This document shows positions 55,250 to 64,000 of a stretch of 64,000 nt of DNA, piece by piece. The DNA comes from Cryobacterium sp. Y29 (GTDB lineage Bacteria; Actinomycetota; Actinomycetes; Actinomycetales; Microbacteriaceae), in NCBI RefSeq assembly GCF_002929825.1, contig NZ_PJJN01000029.1, forward strand, positions 59,847 through 123,846, written 5' to 3'. The notes under the pieces were generated by a model that saw only the letters and a program-made list of their open reading frames with translations, searched no databases and was not told the origin of the DNA. Position 1 is the first letter of the stretch. The number at the start of each line of letters is the position of its first letter. A program made the position numbers and the translations under genes.

Positions 55250-56242
55250 CTAGCTCAGGGCGGGCATGACCTCCCGCTCGAACAATTCAATCCCCGACCG
55301 GTCGTAGGCGGCCTCCGGAAAGTAGTGGATCGCGTAACCGAGGCCACGCTTCTTCATCGCGGTCAGGCGCTCTACGATCTGTTCCGGGGTGCCAACACCC
55401 TGTGCGTCACCGTCACGATACTCGGCCATGAACGCGGCGGCCCCCTCAGCCCCGAGATAAGGGGTCACCCGGGCCTCAATGGCGTCGAGCCGCTCGGCAA
55501 CCTCGGCCTCGGTCGAACCGATCACCGTGTTGTAGTTCGCCGAGCGCACAATGCGACCGAAGTCGGTGCCCTGGGCCGAGCAGTGCTCGGCCAACAGCGC
55601 ACTCTTGTGCGAGAAGCCCTCGGGTGAGCCGTCAAAGTTGGTGTAGTCGGCGTATTGCGCGGCAATGCGCAGGGTGACCTTTTCGCCGCCGCCGGCGATC
55701 CAGATGGGAATGCCACCCTCTTGCAATGGGAGCGGCTGAAAGATGGCGCCGTCCATCTGGTAGTGCGCACCGTCGAGGGTAGCTGTGCCCGTGGTCCAGG
55801 CCTGTTTCATGATTTGCACGCCCTCGTCGAGGCGGGCCAGGCGCTCGCCGGCACGGGGATAACCATAGCCATAGGCGCGCCACTCGTGCTCGTACCAACC
55901 GGCGCCGATGCCCATCTCGATGCGCCCGCCCGAGATGATGTCGGCGGTTGTGGCGACCTTCGCCAGATATCCCGGGTTGCGGTAGCTCATACAGGTGCAC
56001 ATCTGTCCGAGGCGCACCCGTTTCGTCGTCGCCGCGAAAGCGGACATGAGCGACCAGGCCTCGTGGGTGGCCTGCTCGCTCGGCACCGGAACGGTGTGAA
56101 AGTGGTCGTAGACCCAGATCGATTCCCACGCACCGGCATCAGCGTGGGCGGCCAGGCCACTCATTGTCGCCCACTGCGCGGCCGGTTCGATTCCGACCAG
56201 ATCGTGTCGCCAGCCCTGAGGTACAAAAAGTCCAAATCGCAT
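55250..56242 (-). CDS. LLM class flavin-dependent oxidoreductase (F420-type)
   Basis: The 330-residue luciferase-like monooxygenase-family barrel begins MRFGLFVPQGW. It has WVYDHFH near residues 43-49, RIEMGIGAGWYEHEW near 106-120, and IWIAGGGEKVTLRIAA near 180. Proteins of this type in actinobacteria usually use coenzyme F420. The ATG is fixed by a TAGGCT box six bases upstream. Substrate unknown. Confidence 0.87.
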   Translation of the reverse strand: MRFGLFVPQGWRHDLVGIEPAAQWATMSGLAAHADAGAWESIWVYDHFHTVPVPSEQATHEAWSLMSAFAATTKRVRLGQMCTCMSYRNPGYLAKVATTADIISGGRIEMGIGAGWYEHEWRAYGYGYPRAGERLARLDEGVQIMKQAWTTGTATLDGAHYQMDGAIFQPLPLQEGGIPIWIAGGGEKVTLRIAAQYADYTNFDGSPEGFSHKSALLAEHCSAQGTDFGRIVRSANYNTVIGSTEAEVAERLDAIEARVTPYLGAEGAAAFMAEYRDGDAQGVGTPEQIVERLTAMKKRGLGYAIHYFPEAAYDRSGIELFEREVMPALS

Positions 56243-56254
56243 GGATTCAGCCTA
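56243..56254 (-). promoter_or_regulatory. leaderless promoter of the LLM oxidoreductase
   Basis: On the minus strand TAGGCT (56254-56249) is followed by six bases and ATG at 56242. Confidence 0.55.
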
Positions 56255-56336
56255 GAGGCCCGCCGGTGCGAAGCTAAACGATACGCTTTAGCCATCGGGG
56301 TAAGCGCCGCGAGCAGACGATAGACAACGGACGGCG

Positions 56337-56783
56337 GTGGCAGTGCACGCTCTCGACTTCGCCGGTATTATGAGCGAGATTCTCACTTTCGTCGGCCTCA
56401 TCATCGGAGCGCTCCTTTATATGGTCGGCCTGTCCGTGCGCGGCATCAGTGGCCGCTGGACTCGCTCGACCGCCGTGATTGCCGCGTCGAGAACGGCCGC
56501 ATCGAGTACGGCCGCATCGAGTATGGCCGCATCGGGGCCCGCCACGGTCATCCGCTGGTTTGATAGCGACGGCGATGTGCACGAGTGCCCGGCCGACACC
56601 CACGAGACGCAGCATCTGGTGGCGGGCGATGACGTGCGCGTCTGGTTTCGCAATCGCCGGCCGGAGAAGTGCCGCACGCACGACCCCGACCTCGATGGCA
56701 AGGGACTGCGCCTGATCGGCCTGGTACTGCTGGGCATTGGCGTTCTCGCCGGTGTGGCCGGCATCGTGCTCATGTTTCTCTAG
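56337..56783 (+). CDS. small membrane protein with an in-frame 15-bp repeat
   Basis: The 148-residue product has a first helix at about residues 12-34 and a last helix at about 127-147, enclosing a loop. The loop starts with AASRTAASSTAASSMAAS, coded by four 15-bp units at 56481-56540, and continues with IRWFDSDGDVHECPADTHETQHLVAGDDVRVWFR, a small beta domain reminiscent of DUF3592-type proteins. The GTG at 56337 or the ATG at 56370 may be the start. Its end overlaps the convergent antiporter gene by four bases. Confidence 0.6.
   Translation: MAVHALDFAGIMSEILTFVGLIIGALLYMVGLSVRGISGRWTRSTAVIAASRTAASSTAASSMAASGPATVIRWFDSDGDVHECPADTHETQHLVAGDDVRVWFRNRRPEKCRTHDPDLDGKGLRLIGLVLLGIGVLAGVAGIVLMFL
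56481..56540 (+). repeat. four 15-bp tandem repeats inside a coding region
   Basis: Units at 56481, 56496, 56511 and 56526 follow the pattern GCCGCATCGAGTACG with a few differences. They encode an Ala-Ser-rich linker. The unit length keeps the frame. Confidence 0.8.
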
Positions 56784-57931
56784 CCGCCCGTCGGCCCAGA
56801 AACGGATGCCACGCGCGGCTTGGCCCATCCGCTCGCCACCGCGGTCACCGCGATGGTCACGAGCGCTCCGAGGAGCAGGGCCGCTGCCTCCCCGGGGGCG
56901 AGCACCTGCAGCTTGGTGCCGATGGTCGCGGCCGCTATCGGAATGCCAAGCTGGGCGGCGGAGAGCATTCCCAACGACAGCGGGAGGCCCAGCACGCGCG
57001 TGGTCGCGTGGGTGAGCAGGGTGGCGACGCCGAGCACGAGGCCGAGGCTGATCATCTGCGGGTGGTCGGCGAGGTCGCCCAGGGCAAGGGAGGCGCCCAA
57101 CCAGACGAAGAAAAGGGGTCCGAAGAATCCGTCGGCGAGGGCGAAGAGCTGCCGGGCGAGGCGGCGCGGTTCGCCGACGGCCGCGACGGCGAGGCCGAAA
57201 GCGAACCCGGCGAGCATGACCGAAACGCGGCTGAACACGGCGACCGCTGACAGGGCGAACAGAATGGCCAGCTGGATGCGCAGCTCGAGCGCGAATTTGC
57301 GGTTCGCCGACAACTTGTGCAGCCGCAGGCGGTAGCCGTTTCGTTCCAACCAGGCCAGCACAACGTAGAGCGCCACGGCCAGCAGCGCGACGAGCGCGGC
57401 CCCGAGCGCGGCGCGGCCGGCATTCGGCGGGTCAATGGCCAGCGGCAGCGCCACGATCGCAGCAATATCGGCGATCGCGACCTGCGCGGTGAGCTCGAGC
57501 ATCGATCGGCCACGCAAGCCCAGCGAATGAATAAGAGGCAGCACGAGCGCGGCCGACGAGGAGGCGAGCAAGACCATATATAGGAGTGCATGATTTGTGC
57601 CAAAGATCAACGCGATGGCCACGCCGAGGGCGATCGCCGAGAGGGTCACCAGAATTGCCCGCACCAGGCCGGTCGCCAGTGCTGCGCGAATTGCGCCGGA
57701 GCGAACAGGCACGTGCGTGCCGGCCACGAACATGATCAACGCGAAGCCGATATCCGCTAGAAGGGTCAGTGTGGGGTCGCTTGCGTCGACAAAGCCGAAA
57801 CCGGTGCGGCCGACGATCACGCCGGCGCCGAGCTGACCGATCACGACGGGAATGTTCCACCGGCGCGGTGTCGCCAGCAGCGGCCCGAGCAGTGCGATCA
57901 CGGAGATGATCGCGAGGGTCTGAAAGTCCAT
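56780..57931 (-). CDS. cation:proton antiporter (Kef/CPA2 type)
   Basis: The 383-residue protein has about twelve hydrophobic helices. GQLGAGVIVGRTGFGFV near residue 35-51 and LLADIGFALIMFVAGTHV near 61-78 match the start of Na+/H+ exchanger domains (PF00999). The paired acidic residue in QVAIADIAAIVAL near 151-163 is the likely ion site. A regulatory TrkA-N domain is absent. The ATG at 57931 follows GAGG. Confidence 0.85.
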   Translation of the reverse strand: MDFQTLAIISVIALLGPLLATPRRWNIPVVIGQLGAGVIVGRTGFGFVDASDPTLTLLADIGFALIMFVAGTHVPVRSGAIRAALATGLVRAILVTLSAIALGVAIALIFGTNHALLYMVLLASSSAALVLPLIHSLGLRGRSMLELTAQVAIADIAAIVALPLAIDPPNAGRAALGAALVALLAVALYVVLAWLERNGYRLRLHKLSANRKFALELRIQLAILFALSAVAVFSRVSVMLAGFAFGLAVAAVGEPRRLARQLFALADGFFGPLFFVWLGASLALGDLADHPQMISLGLVLGVATLLTHATTRVLGLPLSLGMLSAAQLGIPIAAATIGTKLQVLAPGEAAALLLGALVTIAVTAVASGWAKPRVASVSGPTGG

Positions 57932-58004
57932 AGGCACCTCACCGATTCTGCTGCTAGCCCGAGCGTAGTCCCGCAAGAGAAGGCGCAGGCGGCATGATGG
58001 AGGT

Positions 58005-58841
58005 ATGAGTCGAACCGTAGCCGGAGCCCGCGTGCTGATTACCGGAGCCGCCAGGGGAATGGGCCGCTTGTATGCCGAACGCTGCGTCGCCGAGGGGGCG
58101 AAAACCGTCATCTTGTGGGACCGCGACGGTTCCGCGCTCGCCGCGACCGCCGCCATCCTGACTGAACGTTCCCACGGACGCACGCGGGTCGCCCCCTACG
58201 TCGTCGATATCGCCGACCTCGGCGCCATCGCGCAGACCGCGCAGCGGGTGCGTACGGAGATCGGCGATCCCGACGTGGTCATCAACAACGCCGGCATCGT
58301 GCGTGGCAAGTATTTCTGGGAGCACGACAACGGTGCAGACACCCGCCCGACCATGCAGATCAATGCGCTTGCGCCTATGTACATCGCGCGCGAGTTTCTG
58401 CCGGCGATGATTGCGAGCGGATGGCGCGAGTCACGTATCGTGAACATCGCGTCGGCCGCCGGCACCCTCAGCACCCCGCGTATGAGCGTCTATGCCGCCT
58501 CGAAAGCGGCCATGATCGGCTGGAGCGATTCGCTGCGGCTCGAACTGGTGCAGCAGGGACACGGCTATGTCAAGGTGACCACGGTGTGCCCGAGCTACAT
58601 CGACACCGGCATGTTCACGGGGGCCAGCGGGCCGCTGCTCACCCCGCTGATGACGCCGGAATACGTCGTTGATCGGGTCTGGCGGGCGATGCTCGCCGGC
58701 AAGCCGCAACTGCTGTTGCCGTGGACGGTGAACCTGTCGAAGGTGCTTCGCGGCGTACTGCCGTTGGCCGCCTGGGACGCCGTGGCGGCCCGCGTTTTCG
58801 GTGTCTACCGGTCAATGGACCGCTGGGTCGGTCGCGGGTAG
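58005..58841 (+). CDS. short-chain dehydrogenase/reductase
   Basis: The 278-residue classical SDR has LITGAARGMGR near residues 11-21, NNAG near 91-94, NIASAAGTLSTPRMSVYAASKAA with catalytic Ser, Tyr and Lys near 147-169, and VCPSYIDTGMF near 192. A C-terminal extension resembles retinol-dehydrogenase/DHRS-like SDRs. GGAGG lies close before the ATG. Substrate unknown. Confidence 0.9.
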   Translation: MSRTVAGARVLITGAARGMGRLYAERCVAEGAKTVILWDRDGSALAATAAILTERSHGRTRVAPYVVDIADLGAIAQTAQRVRTEIGDPDVVINNAGIVRGKYFWEHDNGADTRPTMQINALAPMYIAREFLPAMIASGWRESRIVNIASAAGTLSTPRMSVYAASKAAMIGWSDSLRLELVQQGHGYVKVTTVCPSYIDTGMFTGASGPLLTPLMTPEYVVDRVWRAMLAGKPQLLLPWTVNLSKVLRGVLPLAAWDAVAARVFGVYRSMDRWVGRG

Positions 58842-59184
58842 CTGCCGAGTTTCGGTGAGGGTGACAGGCTCCAGGTGGACCAGCACCGGTGCCGAACCGA
58901 TTTGTTCGTCGCCGACGCATCGTCCGGCGTCGCTTCAGCGTTGACGCAAGCCGAAACAAATGGGGACTTTGAGTTGACCGCCGTCGGCCTGCGCCAGTCG
59001 GCCCGCTCGAGTCGGCCTGCTCGAGTCTGCGGTTGCCGCCGTCGGTCGAGTCTGTCGAGGCACCGTCAACGAAGGCGAAACGGTCTCAAAACGCGAATGA
59101 TGTCCCGAATATAACTTCGCACTGAAATCTAAAGAATACTGAGACTTCCTCGACTTACAGCCTTGATTTTGGTAGAATTCAAGC
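58842..59184 (+). other. intergenic region before the DUF222-HNH gene
   Basis: No gene is supported in these 343 bases. GTCGGCC(T/C)GCTCGAGTC-like repeats occur near 58995-59035, and the last 80 bases are AT-rich compared with the rest of the window. Confidence 0.45.
59173..59184 (+). promoter_or_regulatory. leaderless promoter of the DUF222-HNH gene
   Basis: TAGAAT at 59173-59178, six bases, then ATG at 59185. AT-rich sequence lies upstream. No ribosome-binding site. Confidence 0.55.
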
Positions 59185-61014
59185 ATGAGCCAGAGCGGCG
59201 AGACCCCCCAAGCGGGCTCAGTCGATTCCGATTCCAACTTCGACGGCGTGTCCGAGGGAGAATTCGCCGAGTGGTCGTTCTCGGCTGAAGACCGCGCATT
59301 CTTCGACGCGTTTCGGCTGCAGTGCCGGTCCGAATGGCAGGCCGAAGACGAAGTCGAGGCACAAGCCGGCGCGACAGTTGCGGTAAAGATCCGGCAGGAC
59401 TTGCAGCTCGCCGATGGTCCGACCATCCCAGCCGACCTCGACCTGGCTGAAGTGTTCGCCGCCGTCCCGCCCGAGCAGCTGTTCGACGAGAACCTCCGCG
59501 AGGAGTTTCTTTACGCCGAGTACACCGCTCACCAGCTTTGCGCTGACCCGCCCGCGCAGGACTTCTCCGCGCAGGACTTGCCCGCGCAGGACTTGCCAGA
59601 GCAGGACTTGCCAGAGCAGGACTTACCCACGCAGGACTTGCCCAGTGACGTGAACCCGTTCCAGCGCCGGCAGGCGAAGTTCGTCGACCGGGTGCTCTAT
59701 CTCGAGAGGGTCATCGCCTGGGCGCAAGCAAGCAAGGCAGAGGTTCTTACCGAGGCGTGGGATTACACCACCAATAGCGCCGAGACCGGCCGACCGCAGC
59801 CTGGGCTGCAACACGAGCACGACTGGGACGCCACCTTCGCCGCCCAGCAGGGCTTGGTCGCGGAGATGGCGTGTGCGCTGCGCATCCCGGCCGGCACAGC
59901 GTCCGGTCTTTTGCACGAGAGCCGGGTGTTGGTCGAATCGCGTCCGCAGACCCTTGACGCGCTCCGCGCGGGGAAAATCTCCCTGCGCCATGCGCGGCGG
60001 GTGCTCGACCAACTCGACTCCGTGCCACAGCCCGCCCGGACCGAACTGGAGGCGGTGTTACTGCCGCACGCCTGCACGCTCACTCCGGCACAGTTCGACG
60101 GTAAGGCCCGAAAACTGCGTGAACGGTTTCACCCCGACAGCATCACCGTTCGCCGGACCAAGTGCCTGGCCGACCGCAAAGTCATGTTCTTTCCGGACAA
60201 AGACGGCATGGCCACGCTCTGGCTGCGCGCCGCCGGTGAAGACCTCCACGGCATCTACACCCGCGTCACCGACGCCGCCATCAGCTTGCAGGGCCCCGAC
60301 GAGCCCCGCACGCTCAGCCAACTCCGCGCCGATGTCGCCGTCGACCTGCTCACCCAAGGGGTCACCAGCACCGGCCTCGGCGCCGGCCTGACGGCCAACG
60401 TCAACATCACCGTACCGGTCCTCACACTGATGGGAAAGAGCGAAGAGCCGGGCGAACTCGAAGGGTACGGGCCGATCGAACCGGAGACCGCCCGCCGGCT
60501 GGCGGGAACCGCGACAAGCTTTCTGCGCATCCTCACGCATCCGCACACCGGCATCGTGCTCGACGTCAGCGCAGAACCGTTCCGAGTGCCAGCCAGCCTG
60601 AAGAAATACCTGCGCCTGCGTGATGGAACGTGCCGGTTTCCCGGCTGCAACCGCTCCGCCGCGCATAGCGACCTCGACCACACCCGCGACAAACAATTCG
60701 GCGGCCCCACCACCGCCACCAACCTGCACTTCCTCTCTCCCGCCCACCACAACCTCAAGCACTACTCCGCGTGGACCGTCATCGCCGACCCCGACGGCAC
60801 CCTGAATTGGACCAGTCCGGCTGGCAAGCACTACGCCACCGATCCCGCCACCCGCATCAGTCCACCGCGACAACAGACCGACACATCACCACCGCGACCC
60901 GGGCCCACCACACCCGGCCCGAACGCACACGGCCCGACCCCGCCCGAGTCGACCCCGCCCAATTCGACAGCCTCTGCTTGGGACATAGTCGACCCCGACC
61001 CGCAGCCGTTCTAG
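59185..61014 (+). CDS. DUF222 / HNH endonuclease domain protein
   Basis: The 609-residue protein has an acidic N-terminus, a PAQDL repeat segment (about residues 123-153), a helical DUF222 region (about 170-400) and a C-terminal HNH motif, CRFPGCNRSAAHSDLDHTRDKQFGGPTTATNLHFLSPAHHNLKH (about 486-530), with the zinc-type Cys pair and catalytic His residues. The tail is Pro/Thr-rich. Such proteins are multi-copy in actinobacterial genomes, related to 13E12 repeat proteins of Mycobacterium. Role unknown; nuclease activity is likely. Confidence 0.88.
   Translation: MSQSGETPQAGSVDSDSNFDGVSEGEFAEWSFSAEDRAFFDAFRLQCRSEWQAEDEVEAQAGATVAVKIRQDLQLADGPTIPADLDLAEVFAAVPPEQLFDENLREEFLYAEYTAHQLCADPPAQDFSAQDLPAQDLPEQDLPEQDLPTQDLPSDVNPFQRRQAKFVDRVLYLERVIAWAQASKAEVLTEAWDYTTNSAETGRPQPGLQHEHDWDATFAAQQGLVAEMACALRIPAGTASGLLHESRVLVESRPQTLDALRAGKISLRHARRVLDQLDSVPQPARTELEAVLLPHACTLTPAQFDGKARKLRERFHPDSITVRRTKCLADRKVMFFPDKDGMATLWLRAAGEDLHGIYTRVTDAAISLQGPDEPRTLSQLRADVAVDLLTQGVTSTGLGAGLTANVNITVPVLTLMGKSEEPGELEGYGPIEPETARRLAGTATSFLRILTHPHTGIVLDVSAEPFRVPASLKKYLRLRDGTCRFPGCNRSAAHSDLDHTRDKQFGGPTTATNLHFLSPAHHNLKHYSAWTVIADPDGTLNWTSPAGKHYATDPATRISPPRQQTDTSPPRPGPTTPGPNAHGPTPPESTPPNSTASAWDIVDPDPQPF
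59551..59640 (+). repeat. six 15-bp in-frame tandem repeats
   Basis: Units at 59551, 59566, 59581, 59596, 59611 and 59626 share the core GCAGGACTT and encode (P/S)(A/E/T)QD(L/F). Unit differences lie in the first five bases and the last base. Confidence 0.9.
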
Positions 61015-61224
61015 GCGCGGGGTTCGTGGCCCCCGCCCGTTTGGAAGACCGGTCCGATCGTGAACCACGTGCTGGGCGCAATCGCTCGGCACCATGCGGC
61101 ATCACTCCGCACCGAAGGTGCACGGTCCGACAGGGCGCTGCGCAGCACAACAGCACAACAGCACAGCACGGCACTGCCCGGCACAGTACCGCCCGGCACA
61201 GCATTGCGCTGCGCATCCGCCCGG
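61015..61224. other. intergenic region with GCACA-type low-complexity sequence
   Basis: The stretch 61141-61210 is built of irregular GCACA, ACAGC and CCCGGCACAG units. No ORF of interest and no clear terminator lie here, although two genes converge on it. Confidence 0.5.
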
Positions 61225-64000
61225 CTACCGCAGCGCACTGATGCGCAGGGCAACCGACTTGAGGTTCGCGATGCGCTGTTCGTAGCGTGCAGCGAGCACG
61301 ATGAGCAGAATACCGCCACCACCGAGCCAGAGGAACCACGGAATCACACTGTAGGCGAGGGCGATCCACGGCCAGAGCTGGGCGACACCGTGGATGAGCA
61401 GCACGACAGTACCGATCACGAACGGCGCTTGCAGTTTTCGCGTGCTACCGATCACAAGCACAATGATCGCTGCAATTCCGAGGCTGACGATTCGCCACAG
61501 GTCGTTGTACGTGAGATCGAGCAGCAGCGACGGCACCAGTAGCAACGACAGTCCCGGACCAAACCAGGGCCAACTGCGCGCTCGTGGATCGCCGTGCAGG
61601 CGCAGCCAGCCCGACCCGATCAGCGCCAACGCTACCGGTACAGTGACGAGTTCAAACGGGTCGACCTTGCCAGAGCTGGCCACCGTGATAGCGGTCAAGC
61701 CGGCCAGCCCGAGTAAGCTCCAGGCGGTGATTGCCCCCAACGGCGCTCGCGGCTGCGCGAGGGCAATCACATGCACCGCAGAGAGAGCGAGCACGAGCAG
61801 AACGGCCCGGGGCGTTGACAGCCCGGCATCGGCGGGGGCGCTGACAACGGTGAGTTCGACCCAGGTCAGAACGGATGCCCACACCAGCACAAGCGCGATG
61901 CCCGTGCCGCGTCGAAGCGCCGTGGTGTCAGCATCCGTTTGGCGCACCAGTAAAACCGCGGTCATGCTCGCCGCCATGGTGGGAAGTACCAGCCAGAGCT
62001 CGAGTCGCCCATCGGGGGCGCCGGGCGCCCCGACCAGACGCTGCGTCTGTGCGAAGGCTGTGACGACGAGGGATATCGCGCCGGCCAGACCGGCCGCAGC
62101 CAGATAGGTTGACGACGGCGGAGCCCATCGCACCAGTGCGGCGCCGATCATGAGGGTCACAGACACGAGGGCCAGCACGATGGGGCGCACCAGCGACCCC
62201 GACTCGGACGACACGGCGAGCGGTACCAGGGCAATGAGCAGCCCGGCGAAAGTCAGCACGCCGGCTACCGGACTTGCTTCGCTCGAGCGATCGGTTGTGC
62301 CATAGCGGCGAATCAGTGCGGCCGTGGTGAGCACGATACCGGCGACCGGCAGCACATACGGTTCGAGTGCCACGATACCTGCATGATCGAGGCCGAGCCA
62401 GAGGCCAACCGTGCCAAGCAACAGGGCAAGCCAGCCAAAGTGGCGGCGATTCGACCGGGAGCCGAACAGCCCGTCGGCCGCGATCGCCATGATGAGCGCC
62501 ACGATGCCGGCGAACACGATCACGAGCCAGCCGAGAGAGCGGAGCGTGCCTGCGGTGCCTAACGTGCCTGCCGTGCCTACCGCGGCGAACACGCCAGGCA
62601 CGAGCACAATCGCAGCGCCGATTTCGAGGGCAATCCGGTCGCGGCGGGCCGTCGAATCCACATCCAGGGAGCCGGTTGCACCGCTGGCCGCGGCGCTGGC
62701 CGTGACGCGGCCAGCGCCGCCGTTACGGTTTGTACCGCGCAACAGCGCGAGTGAGCAGACTACGAGGGCGACAGCCGGTGCGGCGAGTGTGAAAACGGAT
62801 GTGACGGCAGCCGTTATGAATAGAACCTCGCGTAGCAGTAAATACACCGCCGGGGCCAAGGCGATGGCAGCGATTGCACGTTCCAAGTGCAGCCCGCCAT
62901 GGTTGGCGCGCAGAAAGACCCACGAAGCGCACGCGGCGACCAGAATACTGGCGCGCAGGATGGATCCGAGAGGTTCGGGCTGTAGCAGGGATTCGCCGGC
63001 GGCAAGCGACCACGTTCGCATCGGAAGGACGAAGACAACCACGCTCGGAACGAGGAGAGTGAAGAATGCCCAGCGCCGATCGAGAAGAGAGAGCACCGTT
63101 GGCCGAAGTGCTGCCGCAGCGACGAGCAGGTGCAGGAGGGCCGTTGCGAGGGCGATGGCTGCCGTGACGTTGGCCAGATTGATCGCGTCAAACCACTGCT
63201 GTTCCGGCGCGAGGGCCAGAGGAACGTGACCAACCCCGACCAAGGTGATCACGATCGCCGCGGCCAACAGTGCTTCGCGGGTGTGAGCGTGGGAGGCGCC
63301 CGCGAGTGCTGGGCTGGTGAGCGCGGGGCTTGCAGCCCTGTGCGTGACCAATAGGCGGGCAAACCAGAGCGCGAGTACGAGCGATACCGTGCCGAACCAC
63401 CAAGTTGTGGGGTGTGCCCAACTGATGACATAGCCCAACGTCTCGCCGGCGATCAGGAACACGATGGTGGCCGGTGCCAGAAAGCCGAGCGAGAACCGAC
63501 CGGCGTCATTCACTGTGGGCGGCACCGAAGTTGGCTCAGGCGATCGAGCGAGGAGCAGGCTGATGAGTGCGCCGGCGCCCAGCAGCAGGTAGAGCGCGAC
63601 GATAACCCCGATGGAGGGGGAGAGCGGCACAGCGAGAATGACGACGGCCAGTGCGAGCGCAGTCACGATCTGGCGCCGGGCGCGCAGCAAACCGCCCAAG
63701 GCCCAGCCGATGAGCAGTATTGCGCCGACTCCGGCCAGCGCGAGTAATGCCCAGACGTTGTCGGCGTTGGCAAGGTCACGGACGACCTCATGGCCGCGTA
63801 GTCCGCTTGTTATGGCTTGGATGAGTGGCCAGGCCGCATACCCGGCAGTGAGGAGCAGCGGAATGGCCGCGACGGTGGTGGCCGAAAGGGCTGCCACCAA
63901 CCCGGCCGTGCGTGCGGCTGAGGACGCAGCAAGGTGACGTGCGAACAGTTCGAGTGCCACGGCCAAAGCGGTGGCGACGAGCAGGGGCACGGTGAGTGAA
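61225..64000 (-). CDS. very large polytopic membrane protein, 5' end outside the window
   Basis: At least 924 residues are coded, with the frame open to the right window edge, so the N-terminus is missing. Two dozen or more hydrophobic helices alternate with very short loops. Composition is rich in Ala, Leu, Val and Thr with no catalytic motif. This resembles the actinobacterial SCO7613 C-terminal-type membrane proteins, which have no known function. The stop at 61225 follows a short basic tail (AARYEQRIANLKSVALRISALR). Confidence 0.75.
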   Translation of the reverse strand, partial: SLTVPLLVATALAVALELFARHLAASSAARTAGLVAALSATTVAAIPLLLTAGYAAWPLIQAITSGLRGHEVVRDLANADNVWALLALAGVGAILLIGWALGGLLRARRQIVTALALAVVILAVPLSPSIGVIVALYLLLGAGALISLLLARSPEPTSVPPTVNDAGRFSLGFLAPATIVFLIAGETLGYVISWAHPTTWWFGTVSLVLALWFARLLVTHRAASPALTSPALAGASHAHTREALLAAAIVITLVGVGHVPLALAPEQQWFDAINLANVTAAIALATALLHLLVAAAALRPTVLSLLDRRWAFFTLLVPSVVVFVLPMRTWSLAAGESLLQPEPLGSILRASILVAACASWVFLRANHGGLHLERAIAAIALAPAVYLLLREVLFITAAVTSVFTLAAPAVALVVCSLALLRGTNRNGGAGRVTASAAASGATGSLDVDSTARRDRIALEIGAAIVLVPGVFAAVGTAGTLGTAGTLRSLGWLVIVFAGIVALIMAIAADGLFGSRSNRRHFGWLALLLGTVGLWLGLDHAGIVALEPYVLPVAGIVLTTAALIRRYGTTDRSSEASPVAGVLTFAGLLIALVPLAVSSESGSLVRPIVLALVSVTLMIGAALVRWAPPSSTYLAAAGLAGAISLVVTAFAQTQRLVGAPGAPDGRLELWLVLPTMAASMTAVLLVRQTDADTTALRRGTGIALVLVWASVLTWVELTVVSAPADAGLSTPRAVLLVLALSAVHVIALAQPRAPLGAITAWSLLGLAGLTAITVASSGKVDPFELVTVPVALALIGSGWLRLHGDPRARSWPWFGPGLSLLLVPSLLLDLTYNDLWRIVSLGIAAIIVLVIGSTRKLQAPFVIGTVVLLIHGVAQLWPWIALAYSVIPWFLWLGGGGILLIVLAARYEQRIANLKSVALRISALR

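Noticed and set aside
59551-59640. Possible CRISPR-like repeats
   Set aside because: Units are contiguous, 15 bp long and in frame inside a coding region, with no spacers.

Overview
The window looks like a chromosomal segment of a high-GC actinobacterium, most likely a Microbacteriaceae member close to Cryobacterium or Leifsonia. This is inferred from gene content and style, not from a database match. The signs are a dnaK-grpE-dnaJ-hspR operon with HspR (HAIR-type) operators, a DUF222/HNH endonuclease, a DUF6421 protein, a CopD-CtaG fusion, and many leaderless starts of the form TAnnnT-N6-(A/G)TG. There is no rRNA, CRISPR array, prophage or intact insertion sequence. One tRNA is present, tRNA-Gly(CCC).

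Layout. 0-2.6 kb: a Fic protein beside an unusual GC-rich inverted repeat, remnants of insertion-sequence-like ends, and two small membrane proteins. 2.7-6.9 kb: purB overlapping a low-molecular-weight phosphatase gene, a two-gene module (helical small protein plus alpha/beta hydrolase) and a small four-helix membrane protein. 6.9-11.6 kb: an aminotransferase followed by E1-alpha, E1-beta and E2 of a branched-chain 2-oxoacid dehydrogenase; no E3 is present. 11.65-16.7 kb: a zinc-homeostasis block. It has a Zur-type operator laid over a strong promoter, a zinc ABC transporter, the Zur-like regulator, and then rpmB-rpmG-rpsN coding for zinc-free-type L28, L33 and S14. 16.9-24.4 kb: HU protein, CopD/CtaG copper/oxidase-assembly protein, a secreted protein, a Pif1-like helicase, small membrane proteins and a MarR regulator.

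24.4-36.3 kb: an epimerase-like protein, tRNA-Gly, dCTP deaminase, a PEP-mutase-family enzyme, a UMF1-type MFS transporter, the dnaK operon with two HAIR elements, an RsmC-like methyltransferase, a histidine phosphatase and a membrane glycosyltransferase-like protein. 36.3-43.4 kb: a SWIM-SNF2 helicase divergent from a ClpB that lacks its N-terminal domain and has a perfect HAIR element, then a zinc alcohol dehydrogenase. 43.4-50.4 kb (minus strand): acyl-CoA ligase and threonine aldolase (overlapping), an ABC-2 exporter pair, and an SDR overlapping a DUF6421 gene. 50.7-54 kb: a Tat-exported multicopper oxidase, a His/Asp-tailed lipoprotein and a convergent Rieske lipoprotein. 54.2-64 kb: amidohydrolase, LLM oxidoreductase, small membrane protein, Kef-type antiporter, SDR, DUF222-HNH protein with six in-frame 15-bp repeats, and the 3' part of a very large membrane protein cut by the window edge.

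No clearly new defence or mobile system is visible. The points most worth a second look are the zinc-regulon and ribosomal-protein cluster with its structured rpmB leader, the ten leaderless promoters, the N-domain-less ClpB together with a zinc-finger-less DnaJ, the multicopper oxidase/lipoprotein/Rieske group, and the helical-protein/hydrolase pair.
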